A DNA stretch of 64,000 bases. Origin: Sipunculus nudus. Its lineage: Eukaryota; Annelida; Sipuncula; Golfingiida; Sipunculidae. The stretch spans positions 13,297,601 to 13,361,600 of the forward strand of contig CM049319.1 in assembly GCA_026874595.1 (NCBI GenBank), read 5' to 3'. Shown here one piece after another: positions 1 to 12,403 of the stretch; the stretch's first letter is position 1; every line of letters starts with the position of its first letter. The translations under genes and the position numbers were made by a program. The notes below the pieces were generated by a model that was not told where the DNA came from, did not search any database, and saw only the letters and a list, made by a program, of their open reading frames with translations.

Positions 1-72
1 CACGTGATACTTCAAGCAATAATATCCCAGCCATCAAACTGACAGAGGTAAGCGCCTGGTGACTCTAGTAGT

Positions 73-76
<4 letters not shown>

Positions 77-122
<46 letters not shown>
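77..122. repeat. (TA)n microsatellite
   Basis: About 23 TA units. Similar (TA)n tracts elsewhere are listed separately. Confidence 0.97.
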
Positions 123-124
<2 letters not shown>

Positions 125-896
125 ACCCTGGGTCACGATTATTCAGAACGCTAGAAAACAAGTCAAATATTTTAAGGTAATTATACTTATTTATTCATTT
201 TTCATGGCATTGTATTTTTTTGCATGACATGCCACAATGTACGACTTGTTGGCTTTGATCTTAAATTTAGACAACATGACTGTCCCTGGAAGTCAAGACA
301 ACCAGACAGTATTGCGTTTCGAGCTGTCTATGTTTGTACAAGGGCTTAACATTTGGCTTGACACTGGTTGACATTGATATAGGCTGTCTAATAAAGAATA
401 AACTTGAGCAAACAGAAAAAATAAGACAAGATAAAATCGATGTTCTTTTCATCTGAGATGCTCTGTAAATGAGACAACAAACACGTTAGTGGTTATGTTT
501 GCTCCATAACAAATGTTTTATAATTCTTCTTGAATGACATGAGTTAAAATTCCTATATAGCATGTATAAAAATCATTAGGGTTGGGCATTAAGGGTACAA
601 GTGTACAAGATAAATTTTTATAAATAAATCTTGATTTTCCTTGAGAGCGTGTGTTTTGAACAAGGTAACAAGCGCAGGGAAATGAGGTGTGCATCTCCCT
701 TCTGGTCTTCTTACAATGAAGTAAAAAAAAAAAACCTTATCAAATAGTTTCTTTAAAAGCATCTTGACACTGTTTGTCTGTTGGAATATATATATATAGT
801 TCAACGAACTTAAGCTAGCCCAGTATAGAAGACCTAAAATCATTGTTACAAAATGATATTATTAATGGTTAAATAGTCATCTAAGTAACATATAAC
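123..896. other. No supported feature
   Basis: AT-rich DNA. The open frames at 267-452 and 589-843 (minus) have no recognisable motif, splice context or codon pattern. Confidence 0.6.
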
Positions 897-897
897 C

Positions 898-959
<62 letters not shown>

Positions 960-960
960 A
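897..960. repeat. (TA)n microsatellite
   Basis: TA units with two AAA/TTT interruptions. Confidence 0.97.
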
Positions 961-1244
961 CAAAAATAACATACAATTTTTGTATATGTTGTTTTTGTTA
1001 CTGTTTTGGTGTACTGTCTTGTTATTACTGTCTGTAATTCTTTTGGGTAATAAAATATATATATATATATGTTTTTTGAACCACACAGTAAAACCACGGA
1101 TCTAATATGCTCTATCGTGGTTTAGTGGCGTCGTGGCCTTTCTCTTTAGTGTCTCTTTAGACGACAGTCGGCATCAGGCTAGCGTAGAATAAATCACATA
1201 AAAAAAAGTACAATTCAGCTTAATCACACGAAACAGAAGTTGAG

Positions 1245-1500
1245 GAAAGGGCGAATGCCCTTCCAACCTCCGCATATATGCAACTAAATATCGTTGGTGA
1301 GAGCACGTGAAGTAACACAATATTTTTTTTTTCAATTGCAAAACTCTGGTTTGACTGATGTGCCGCTAGATGTCATTGCTTGGCGTGTTTGGATTATAAT
1401 CGGTGGCCATATAAGTCCCCCCAAATGTTATAAAGACGTGTATAAATTAAACAGACAGCTTGTGAACCATTGGATAGGTGCCTTTTTAATGCATATCTTT
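1245..1500 (+). mobile_element. MITE family 'TTAAAGG', diverged copy
   Basis: Contains the block CAAAACTCTGGTTTGACTGA, AGATGTCATTGCTTGGCGTG, GTTTGGATTATAATCGGTGG and a TATAAATTAAACAGACAGCT tail that align with the central part of the other copies. Both ends are indistinct. The open frame across it (1294-1509) is not a gene. Confidence 0.5.
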
Positions 1501-1993
1501 TTTTCATAAACCCTTTTTTATGCTAATCTGTTTTCATAAAACATCTTATATTTAATGCACGTCAGTTATAGGAAGAGGCCCATTTAAATCAAATTTTTAA
1601 ACTGATCAGTTGAGGTCTCATTACTTGTCTTCGTCATATCGTAAAACAGAGGGTGTGTACTTGGAACGACTTTCTCATGTTTTTGTTGAGCTAGATCTCA
1701 ACAATGTAAAAAATGTTTGTGTACAGAGACTTGTAGGATGTCTGATATCAGTGCAGCTACAATAACTAACCTTATCTTCAGTCGCACGACCCCAATAGGA
1801 CCTCCATAATCAAGCTTTCATGTGCTGCATTACAACGCAGCGCTTCAGTAACATTTTCTCAACAAATGCTGGCCATAATCCTTAAGAATGGAGCGATCTC
1901 CCCGTCATAATAGAAAAAGCAGTATGTCACAGTGGGATAGAATCTGTTTACAAACTGTTTACGACAAACCAAGGGGAAAATATGACCATGAAA

Positions 1994-2019
1994 CCCCCCC
2001 CCCCCCCCCCCCCACCCCC
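1994..2019. repeat. Poly-C tract
   Basis: C20 A C5. Comparable homopolymers: G14 at 6432, C17 at 12246, G near 19099, C16 near 30387, C20 at 37741, C near 46019 and 49972. Confidence 0.97.
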
Positions 2020-5000
2020 GACTCGGCAAATTAAATAACGATCATTTCCAGAATTTACATTTCTTGAAGGACCTCTAGGGCAAATGTTTATATTATATAT
2101 GACTATATATAAGCAAGCGATTCTATGAACTCATACAGAAATGTTTGGGGGAAATGGCGGATTTACTTAGTTTGTATGTATGTACAGTTCAATTTCATAA
2201 TGCAAATAAAGCTAGCATTATGTGAGCCTTGCGATTATAACTTTTTAAACATATACCCTCAGTGTCTTCTTCCATTGAGCTTTTATATGCTATCATACGG
2301 GAGGGCGTTCCTTGGTGCTGAAGCAAACCCGACAAGTCCCTGGTCGCTGTGAGCATTGTGAGATCTAGGCACGTCGAGCCTGAGTTAATCTGCCGATCAT
2401 AATGATCTGCTTAATGGTGTTAATTACACAGTCATGTCAGTACAATCAGTGTCTATCCTGCAAAAAGGGGCCATTTTAAGGTGGCTTTACACCTGATCAA
2501 TTACACGGAGGTTCTATACGATAGGCCACTGCAGTATACCATGATTATTGGGATTGCGCTTCTGGCAACGTCGTTTACAGCTACTTATTTACCCAGACAC
2601 ATTAGGAACAGACGTGAACCCACGATACAATGGACATTTTAACTTTACCGATATGATCTACTTCCAGTCCTGATGACAGTCGTATCCAAAACCGCACTGC
2701 ACTGTCCTCGATCAGCTTGTAACCATATCGCCGTAAACGGCTCGTAATCTTAACATTAGGTTTAACTCTCTAATTAGCAGTCATATGAACATATGTAAAT
2801 CAAAGCGTGAATCCCAATCGTGGTCTTGGAGCAGAGTGTAGAACTCAAAGAGAGTTTCAAGCGAAAGTGGTAATATTTTTCGGGGTTGTCCCCCACTTTG
2901 GATTAGCGCTCTGCAAGCTTAATAGGAAGGTTGACGCTATGATAATTGCGTGTCTAAGTCTTGTCACGTTGCCCGAATCGAATCTGAAAAGTCATTCTTT
3001 AATACAAATTGAGGGATGACCTCCTCAAAAATAAAGAAAGCCCAAATCTCACCCTCACGTAAACGCCATTACTTATACATGCTGTAAATCACATGACCCA
3101 GGGGTTGCATGCTCGTATGGGTCAGAAATTAAACAAAAATGCAGGCAGACTTACAAACGTGTTGAGTTAAAACAACTGTTTTTGAGTCTGGTGCCGATAT
3201 AGTACTCAATGAAGATAAAGGTACTAACTACTCACTGCAGCCATGTTCTCCAGTCACTTGGTTGCGACCTGGCAGTTAGGCCAGATAACCATAGCATAAA
3301 AAGGACACACTTTCATCCCTGTCAACTTAAATTTTGTAACCTGATAATTTAACAGTCTTAATTACTTTAACTATAACGATGCGCTAAATACTTGTATATG
3401 TCAAGTGTCAATTTAGTCTTGCAGTTGGCGCCATGAGCACGTCAGATTGGAAAGGGTAGTGTAAATATATATAGAATATAAAACTCATTATCAGGTTGAT
3501 AAATAAAGCAACCCAAGAGAGATGTATTTTATTTAAACTGAAAATAAACTGTGATTCGGTGGATACAATTACAATATTAAGTTAATGGCCGTAATTCACA
3601 CACATCTTGTATATATTTCTTTCTGCGACATATTCTTCACTTATGGGAAAGCGCATATTTCAACAAATGCTGTGATTAGTTCAGATTTAACAGATGCGGC
3701 TTGATTGCAAATGCTAAATTTAGATATGAGTAGAGGACATGTTCCAGCTTCGCATTTCACCTTGGCCAGTTGTAGACAGACAACAAGGATTAATATCATC
3801 AACTTTCACAGATGATGAATAGATGTCTTGATAAAGTTTATCGAATAACTTAAGCCATTAGGAGGAACTAAACTCAACTGTCCCCATTCACTCACCTTTT
3901 TTATTATTATCATGAAATTCCTACATTCAAATTTTAATAGTTAAAAAAATCATACAGACAGATGGAGCCGCAAGAGTATGTTTATCACATGTTTAAAATT
4001 AAAAGAATATACAGAGCTGGCATTTTTGTTAAATGTATTTCTGTGTACCACAGAGGAAATACATTAATGGAGTCTTACCTGATAAGGCTGAACTAATGTT
4101 GTTGGAGATCATCCAAAGCACGCGATTTAAAAAAAGGAGCATATGAAATATTCACGTTTCCTAGTGTTCACCATATACCACATTATTACGTGACAGAAAA
4201 AAACAATGTTTTGAGCGACTTGAAGAACAATGCGTTAGACAGGTATTTTATGCCTAAACGAAATGCATTGTTAAATTAAGTTGAAGATTCAATTGATATT
4301 GAATGAGCCTCATTATATCTATCAATTGCTGCATCAACAACTGCTAACATTTATTGAAAACATGATTTTATATTTTTATTAAACGATTCTCGAGAAAATA
4401 TTTATAACTTGATCACGATTTTTACATATTATTTCATAAACTGTGAATACTTAGACATTTGAAAAATTAATCTCATACATACATTTATCAACCTTAATGT
4501 GCATGAATTTTTATGTGTAATACGCTCTACTTCTGTGGTGGTTTGCTGAAAATCTGCTAAGGACTGTGCAGTCAGAGATCAGTCAATGGTTTGAGGACAA
4601 ACCTTACGTTTGCTCTCAACAATTTCTGATAACGCCCAGTGCTGTCGCATGCGTACTAGAAAAAAAGTGTCAAATTATTGGCAAAAGTATGAAGTTAAGT
4701 ATACAGATCAAAGCTAAAATGCGATTTTTTCTCACCTTTAATATATAACATTGGTAAAAACAAGCGTCTTGTATTATATTTGTAGTCATATGGCAAGGTG
4801 CAACATCTGAGTCCCCAGTGTTCTATATTTCCAGTGATTCTGACAAACATTGCTGCGGTCACCACTGAGCAAGTCATTGCTCAATGAAATGCAAGTATTT
4901 AAAAAAAATTACAAAGCTTATATGTTCCATCCGCCATGTTCTTACAGATCTTGTAAGTTTGATGATTTTATCGTGGAGTCAGCTTTTGAAATGTCAAGTT

Positions 5001-7060
5001 TACAGCAGTTGACACTAAACTGCTTTGCTCTATGTTCCTCCAACACATAAGAGACCCATTGCATGACTTCTGTATAAGCTTGGTATTAAAGAAACAAAAT
5101 ATTCCTTTGTATCGAGAACAAATGGAGCACGTGCTATATTTATTTTGGCAAAACAATGAAAATGGTCGGATTGACGTCATCATCATCTGTGACGTCATTA
5201 CCCGCAATCCAATTATGGCCTTATGGTCTCATGCTATACGCCTTTAGTGTGAGCTATACGTCCTAGTGATTAAGTATGTGCAATAAAAAAAAACATAAAA
5301 CACTTATTTCCGGGGTTATTTACTTTTGCATTTACAAATGGACTCATTTGACATTTTCACAATACCAACCTACATGATAAATTCTAATAACATCCATTAC
5401 ACCGTCTCAGATATGGCGCAGACACACACATACGCAGAATCGAGTGAAAACAATAACCTTCGCTTCGCGCAGGTTAATCAACTTTTTTTTTATTTTTCTA
5501 TAACTTTAATAAATTGACGAACAACTATTGACAACTAATGCACGCGTACACACAAAAAGTACCAAAACATTTCAACGAAACAAATGTTAATTTTTGACAG
5601 TAAACCAAAACATCACAACTTTTGAATTAGGATACAAGAATTCTGGATATAAAATTTACTGTAGTATACGTGTTATATTATATTAGATCTTTCCTTATTT
5701 TACTTTTGTTACTGTTGATCACTTTGTGGTTAAAATTCATTAATTCCCGAGTAATGCATTAACTTACATGATATTTAACATGTTTGTTTTCTGAGGTTTT
5801 TTTTTAAATAAAAAAAATAAATTGGAAAAAAACTTTGCTATATAGAAAGTTCGATGAAATCATTAATATGAACTCTGCTAGGAATTAGATAGGACTCTGT
5901 AACAATATTGGAATCGACTTTTGATATACTTCAAATGTCCAATGCCACGGAGGCACGCTGAACGAAACGAACAAAATATCCGTCAGTTCGCAATCAACAT
6001 TCTAGCCAATCAAAGTCACATCTGTTTGAGGAAAATATTTATTCACAAATTTAAAAAACGGACATGAAATCAGGATTTTAATCAAGCTTGGAATGATCAA
6101 AATTAATCATGGATTGTTTTTGGAGGAAAAGAAATTTAATCTTTAGGTATTATAGGGAGACAAAAAGCATACAGTATTGAGAAATTAAATGAGTTTTTAA
6201 AATGTTTGTGACTGACTAGTGTACATCTTCCCATGGCTGACAAAAAGGCTCTACAACCTTGAAGTTCTTTAAGAAATTTGATTAAGAATTGAATTTCATT
6301 ACATGCCTATTGTTTAAAAAAATTATATATGCTCACAGTGATCTTCACAAGAAAATGGTCTTTCGAAAGTTTATGTTACAAAATGCCGACCTGTTTCGAT
6401 CTTATGTTATCTGAAATTAGTGAATTGTCTCGGGGGGGGGGGGGGTTAGAGACTTTTTATTTTAAATTAGTCTGTGATTGAGTAATTATGTTGTTGTTTT
6501 TCGGTATTTAGTGTTTTTTTTTTTCTTTTTCCAAGAATTTTTTATTGAGGGGCTCTACCAGATTCCTCCCCTTGATACATCATTTCAAATTATCCATATA
6601 GTAATGTAAAAATGAACCGTTACCAGTAAGACCGGCATGGACGAATAATTGTATTTCTTTTAGCAATATTGAACTTTAGCAGCGGATATATATATATCTA
6701 CAGCGGCCCCGGGAACTAAAAAAAAGAAGGAAAATTCCTAATCAATATATTAGGAAATACATATAGAAAAAGTTCGCATTTTACATACTAGCACATTCCC
6801 AGGTGTTTTCCCGATGCACCCTTTTATTATACTTACGGTTAAGTTAGATGGCTACGTGATCAGAGGGGATGTCAGTGCCATGCTTGAAGGAATTTAAGGA
6901 AATATTTTGTTTCCATATATATATGTCGTCAGTGAGGTTCAAATCAATAACCTCTTCTAAGTGGCACACAGTCCGTCACTAGGCCTATGCATAAACGTTT
7001 CTGTACTTATGATATGTCGTTTTATAACTTCCCTGTTGTTATGATATACTCTTTGTTTTA
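2020..7060. other. No gene seen; unique-looking AT-rich DNA
   Basis: Only scattered short frames without family resemblance. Two TGACGTCA octamers at 5172 and 5190 and a G14 run at 6432 stand out. Confidence 0.5.
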
Positions 7061-7117
7061 AGGAGCAAACTATAAAAGTACTTGTCAGTTCTTGCCTTTC
7101 ACACTAGCCGTGACAAA

Positions 7118-7150
7118 CACGACTCAGTTAGGACCCCCTACTGAGTCGTG
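7118..7150. repeat. Perfect 10-bp inverted repeat
   Basis: CACGACTCAG (7118-7127) and CTGAGTCGTG (7141-7150), with TAGG/CCTA extending the stem across one bulged base. It lies ~45 bp downstream of TATAAAAG (7071-7078). Confidence 0.6.
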
Positions 7151-7827
7151 ACACAAGCCAAATTTAGAACCGCCCTGCAAGTCCACGCCACGCTTTATAA
7201 CCGTCTCTCCGCATACAGTCAGCATGCAGACCGCAGGCAGAAATCTCCCATACATGCAGAACAATATAGGAATATATTGGATTATAACGGAATATTTCAC
7301 ACACATGGTAGGTGTCGTTGGAGAGATAAGAAACTTATGAAAAGGTCTAGTGGGTTTATTTGAAGTGACACGATACTTTTAAGCAATGAGGAGTTGTCAA
7401 AAATGACGAAAATATTTGCATCCTCATGGGGCCTTATAATGCGATCCTCAGAGTTAGATGTCCAGGCATTCTGGCAAGCCAGTAATCTGGCTATAATGTC
7501 AGAGGGCCGATCTGGCGCTACTTTCACACATGTTCCTACCAAAAACGCTATTCTAACTTACCAAATACAGTAGAAATGTCAAGATGAAAAAAAAGAGAAA
7601 AAAAGTTGTCTATGGTTCTTTAGCGGCCATTTAGCGGACAATATCTGCATACATGATCCGGTTGGCTAAAAAGCACTCTACATGGCACGAAGTACAATTC
7701 TTACATCTATGCGCAGGTACGTTTTATTTGCGCTCGCATCCGCACCCGTACAGGCTGACACTTGATTTAGGATCCCCGCTCGAACAGGAGAGTCCAGATT
7801 TTCCGGAATTCCGCTTTTCTTATATAA

Positions 7828-8040
7828 AGTACAGGGGCGGATCCAGGATTTAGGAAAAGGGGGGGTCCAACCCAGGAGGACTAATGAAAATCCTAAAAAA
7901 AAAGGTCATCACGTCTGGAAAAGGGGGGGTCCAGGCCGCAAAATTACGTCTAAAACCCCTTAACAAAGGTTGCATCGGGTGAAAAAGGGGGGGGTCCGGA
8001 CCCCCTGGACCCCCCCCCCCCCTGGATCCGCTTCTGAAGT
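7828..8040 (+). mobile_element. MITE family 'GCGGATCCAGG', complete-looking copy
   Basis: About 210 bp bounded by AGGGGCGGATCCAGG at the left and its inverse CCTGGATCCGCTTC at the right. The interior has repeated AAGGGGGGGTCCA motifs, GGAGGACTAATGA and AAAGGTTGCATCGGG. G-rich on the plus strand, with G/C homopolymers near the right end. Related copies lie at 19200-19392, 42285-42435 and 50645-50696. Confidence 0.7.
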
Positions 8041-8295
8041 AGTCCTGATTGGAGCAAGTACTCATGCAGGAAACTTTAACGTGCTGAAATGTTCTTTGTT
8101 TAATGAAAATATTAGCATGGTTAAATTACATAACCATTACAATATCACAATAACCGCTATAATACATACACAGAGACCTGCTCTATGACTGAGTGAATTT
8201 GCACGACACTTTTTTTTTCATTTTTGTAGGTTTTCAGGTCTTGTTAATATGACATATGACTGTGTATATACATGTTTTTCTGGTTTGTTCTTCAG

Positions 8296-8680
8296 GTCCT
8301 CTTCGCGTCGGCAGATTAAGGAGACCACCTGGGAGTCGTGCGCTCCGTGCGTTCGCCTCTTCCTAACTCATCTGCAGAAGACTTCCACCTGCACCCGAAG
8401 ATCCACCCGCTCGCGCTCATGTATACATAAATTTATAGCGAATTATTTATGTACAGAGTATTTATGATCAACATCATTCCATTTACATATAATTTATTTG
8501 ACTCTAGTCCACCATACTTGGAAGGGCATGATTATAAAGACTTAAATTATAACTTATAAGGCATAAAGAATATAGAATTATGTTATTGCGTGGTAGCTTT
8601 GGGAAAAATACATTTATATTTTTGATGTATTCCAGTCTGAGTGTGATACACTTGTTTGAATAAAGTGCCTCTCCGAGAAA
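8296..8680 (+). other. Possible terminal exon of an unidentified plus-strand transcript
   Basis: An acceptor TTTGTTCTTCAG ends at 8295. The next ~125 bp are clearly G/C-richer than the surroundings and AATAAA follows at 8659-8664. One frame is open to a TGA near 8467 (S-S-S-R-R-Q-I-K-E-T-T-W ...). Upstream there are consistent but weak signals for earlier exons: TATAAAAG at 7071, donors ATG|GTAGGT after 7307 and CAG|GTACGT after 7716. No peptide is recognised; a non-coding transcript or chance is equally possible. Confidence 0.25.
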
Positions 8681-8739
8681 CAGGATACACTATTTTTTTC
8701 TGTTTACAAGTTGTGACGTCACAATATTGATGACGTCAG

Positions 8740-9890
8740 ATGGATATAACTCGGATGCATTCCATTCCCAGATTGAAGAAAAATATTTTCGAACATCAAT
8801 TAAAATTATTCAAAGCAGTGGATATACCTGTATTTATCTGTCTCGTCTGCATGGTATGTCGATTGTGATTTCCATTTTGCCGACTCGTAGCTTCACAACA
8901 GTCACGTGACACACATGCAATTTTGAAAACCCTTCCACTATCCCTTTCCATCTGCCATTTAACTAATTTTTATAAAACTCACTGGGTTTACATTTTGCCT
9001 AAGTGCAAAACAAAAAAAATGTAACAATTTCTGAAACGAAAGTGACACATTTCCTTGTTTGAATCTAGAAGCTAACGGGTTCGACCGAGGTGTTCCGAAT
9101 GAAAGAGAGTCTTAAACTTTTTACAAGAAACATGCAGATGACGTCATAATTGTATCTGCTACATAACAACCTGCGTTACGTTAATTATTAAGACTACCTT
9201 TGCCTACCCGTTCATTATTTTTACTTGAAGCCCGGTTTAGGTTAATCCTAGATTTTATTATGTTGCAGACTGGCTATACTATTTTAATATTTATAGATAA
9301 CACCACAACACAGTCGTGACAAATGAGCATTTAAATATTTGGATAAAGAAGCCATGTATAAGTCATGTAACAAGCCAACGCCAAGAAAAAAATATTGGAA
9401 AAACAGCCGAGATTTAGCTCAATCAAGGTAATAATGTACGTTCGAGTCCACCAAATGATACCGCTCGGTATCGTGTAAACGTAAACTGTTAAATCTACAG
9501 TCAGTTAAACACTACAGCAAAAGAAGGTCAAATGGCCTAATCAGAGATTAAAGCAACCAATCAACTGCCTTTTTTTCTGTAGAATTTATTTAATTTTTTG
9601 CTTACTCTGGGTGCAAATTAAGATTTGTAGATAACTCCTGTTCAGAAAAGTTTTTATAACGCCTCTTAGTCGGATGTACATCGATATAATTAATACGGAG
9701 TTGGGTTTTTTCTAGACCACGGTTTACCTGCTTCCGTTCTGATTTGGCTCTCCAAATTCGGCAGACATATTGGTGGTGTGCTCTTCTAGGACAAGTTTAT
9801 TTTATTTTGCGGGATTATGCCCTATTAAGCTGAATAATTAATAATTTTAATATTTCCCCATTATGTGCCCCTATTTCTTTTGTGCTGCAA
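8740..9890. other. No gene seen
   Basis: AT-rich. TGACGTCA at 9139. A weak tRNA-like string near 9405-9460 is discussed under rejected items. Confidence 0.5.
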
Positions 9891-9894
9891 GGTC

Positions 9895-11290
9895 CTCCAC
9901 GACTGTGACGCTTTTTTAGGAGGCGCCTCGGGGATTTTCAATGGCCTGCTAAAGGCCGTGGCCAGCGCGCATGTCCTACCCAAAAGGCATTTTCGTGCAA
10001 TACGCGGTCACGCGGGTCCACTTTTATCCCCATTGACCCCCCATATCTATTGTAACGCCTCTAAAGGAATTTTCGCTCTCAAAAGGAAGGAAAGGTTTTT
10101 AATTCAATGACCACATGACTCCGCTTTCAATGCGAGGGCTCTTCAGTTTGGTCAACACTGGGCACTAAGACCAGTGATGTGACCACCGTTTGACAATTTT
10201 TTTATGGGTTACAGGTACGTTGATTTTTATCCATTCAAAGATATCTTTCCATGATAACCATGGTTTTAAAAGTTAGGCCAAGTCATGTGTTTTGTAAAGT
10301 TTTTTTTTCAAAAAGAAGCCCCATGAAAAAAAAAACCACCAGTACATCTTTAAATTGATACCAAATATAATCTGTAGAGAGGGCGTACAGACCTCTACCA
10401 AAATCTCCTTTAATATCAGTCATGTGTTCACGTGTATGCGTTTCATGTGTGAACACTGTCATGCTTCAGCAACACGAGTTCACCTTGCGTATGACAGGAC
10501 AAATAAGTACGAATGGGTGGCTTCCACACGGGGACAAAGTAATGGTCCTTTGTCATAAAGCTTTATTAGAAAATATATATTGTTCTGATTCTAATTACCT
10601 CCTAAAATGAAATGGACTATTGATATGTCTTCACCAAAATTGATATGTGTTCAGCAAAACATTTTTTGTCTGTCACGCTTTTTCAGGAGGCGACCAGTAA
10701 TCCCCATTGAACCCCATTTCCGTTATATCGCCTGTTAAGGAATTTTACTCTGTCAAAAGTAAGTAGATATTTTAAATTCAAGCGCGGAACACATGTCCAC
10801 ATGAATCTTTTAATAGTTAACACTTTTCCGTTGAGAGGACACAAAGAGCTGAGTCCCTGTACACGATCACCGTTTTATAGGGGTTACAGGTTTGTTGATT
10901 TTAATACATTCAGAATTATTTTCCATAATTACCATGGTTTTTGTAGTTCGGCCGATTTATGGGTTGTTTGAAAAAAGTTTTTTAAAAGGAAGCCCGGGGG
11001 GATTACACACTTCAGAGGGTCCTCAATCTCTAGGGGACCTTGAAACCCCCGCCAGAATCTACTAATCAGTCGTTCGTTCATATGTGCACGTTTCATGTAA
11101 AAACTTTGTCATGGTTCAGGAACACGGGTTCACCAGGCGAGTGGCAGAACAACTGCATACGAATGGGCGGCTTCTACTTGGGGACAAAGGAATAGCCCCT
11201 TATAGTTATTCCTTTATGGATTTGTGATTATGGCACTTAAGAAAAAAAAAGTAAATTATGGTGATCCTGATTACCTCTTAAAATGTTATC
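9895..11290 (+). repeat. Diverged tandem duplication, two units of ~660 bp
   Basis: Unit A (about 9895-10610) and unit B (about 10615-11290) share, in order: GGAGGCG, CCCCATTGA(A)CCCC, AAGGAATTTT, ATGGGTTACAGG / GGGGTTACAGG, CCATGGTTTT, CATG(C/G)TTCAG(C/G)AACACG and GGGGACAAAG. Spacings between matching landmarks are 650-675 bp. The open frames at 9865-10110 and 10355-10610 are not kept in frame between units, so this is non-coding repeat of unknown origin. Confidence 0.8.
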
Positions 11291-12059
11291 GATTATGGAT
11301 GCAGTTTTACTCTACCTACAAATTTCCAGCTAAATCTGTATATAACATTTTGCGTTCATTTGCTGAAAGACAATGCAACTAACCTAGGCTGAAGTGGTTT
11401 CTTTGCTAAATGCTTTCATCAAAATATATCAACCTGCTTTCTTTTTATCTGGGACAGTTGTCAATTTTGCACCAGACCTGCTTATTCAATGACAATTTAC
11501 AGTACTTAAACCAAAAATTTGTTGGAAGATATTTTTCTGGGCCTATCGTTTTCACATTTGCAGCTATAAGTTTCGCGTACAAGAGAATTCAACGACATAT
11601 GCATGTGTATACAAATAACGCATGTATCTGTTAGCATGCCTTAGACTATATCCTCAACTGACTACACTGGATAAACATCGTGTTTACGATGTCGCCTGAG
11701 CTTCAACTAATACAAAGCATTTTTCATTTAATTTCAAGGTAGAATGCTTCTTTATACAATCATTATATCTATGATATTTCCCAAGCAATGAAGCTGTCGA
11801 CCTATGTTGTTTATCGGGAAAAAAAATGTTGTGTGATTCCTGGAATAGAATATATTTTCTTTCTATGTTGATATTTTTGGGGAGTGTGATCCTGGAGAAC
11901 TCAGCAGAAGTAATCTTTATATTATATAGGTAAAACACATGACAAAAGTTCCTGCAAAACCTTAGGATTAAAATAGGCGTCGTTTAGTTCCGTTTCAGCT
12001 CATTACAAAAATATACATTAGATAGAGCCATGGATTTTCCACGGGAGCAGCTAGTGCTT

Positions 12060-12403
12060 GTTTATTTACCAGATGTTAGTAAACATGGCATATGTTGACA
12101 AACAGAAAACATCATGTGACCTGAGGTGGTTGGTTGCACAGGCTACGCGCGGTCGTTGAGAGGTCACCAGTTGCAAAACGCTATTTGCAAAACTCTGGTT
12201 CACTGTACATGCCACCTCCTTGAATGTGTTTTGATTATTTTGGCGCCCCCCCCCCCCCCCCCATAGTGTTATAAACAAGAAGATATCAACAAATTTAACA
12301 GCTAGTGTCTCGTGGGATCGGCGTTTTCTGGCCTATTTAAAGAAAAGTCCAAGGGATTATCTTTAGTTTATAGACGCAGATATCGGAGGATGCTACCTTA
12401 AAC
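12060..12403 (+). mobile_element. MITE family 'TTAAAGG', 5'-degraded copy
   Basis: Shares TGTTGACAAACAGAAAACAT, TTGAATGTGTTTTGATTATTTT and GCGTTTTCTGGCCTATTTAA with the full copies and ends near CTACCTTAA. It is interrupted by a poly-C run at 12246-12262. Confidence 0.65.

Noticed and set aside
9405-9460. tRNA-like string (TTTAGCTCAATCA ... CGTTCGAGTCC)
   Set aside because: A- and B-box-like words are too close together and no acceptor stem or anticodon arm closes, so it is not a functional tRNA.
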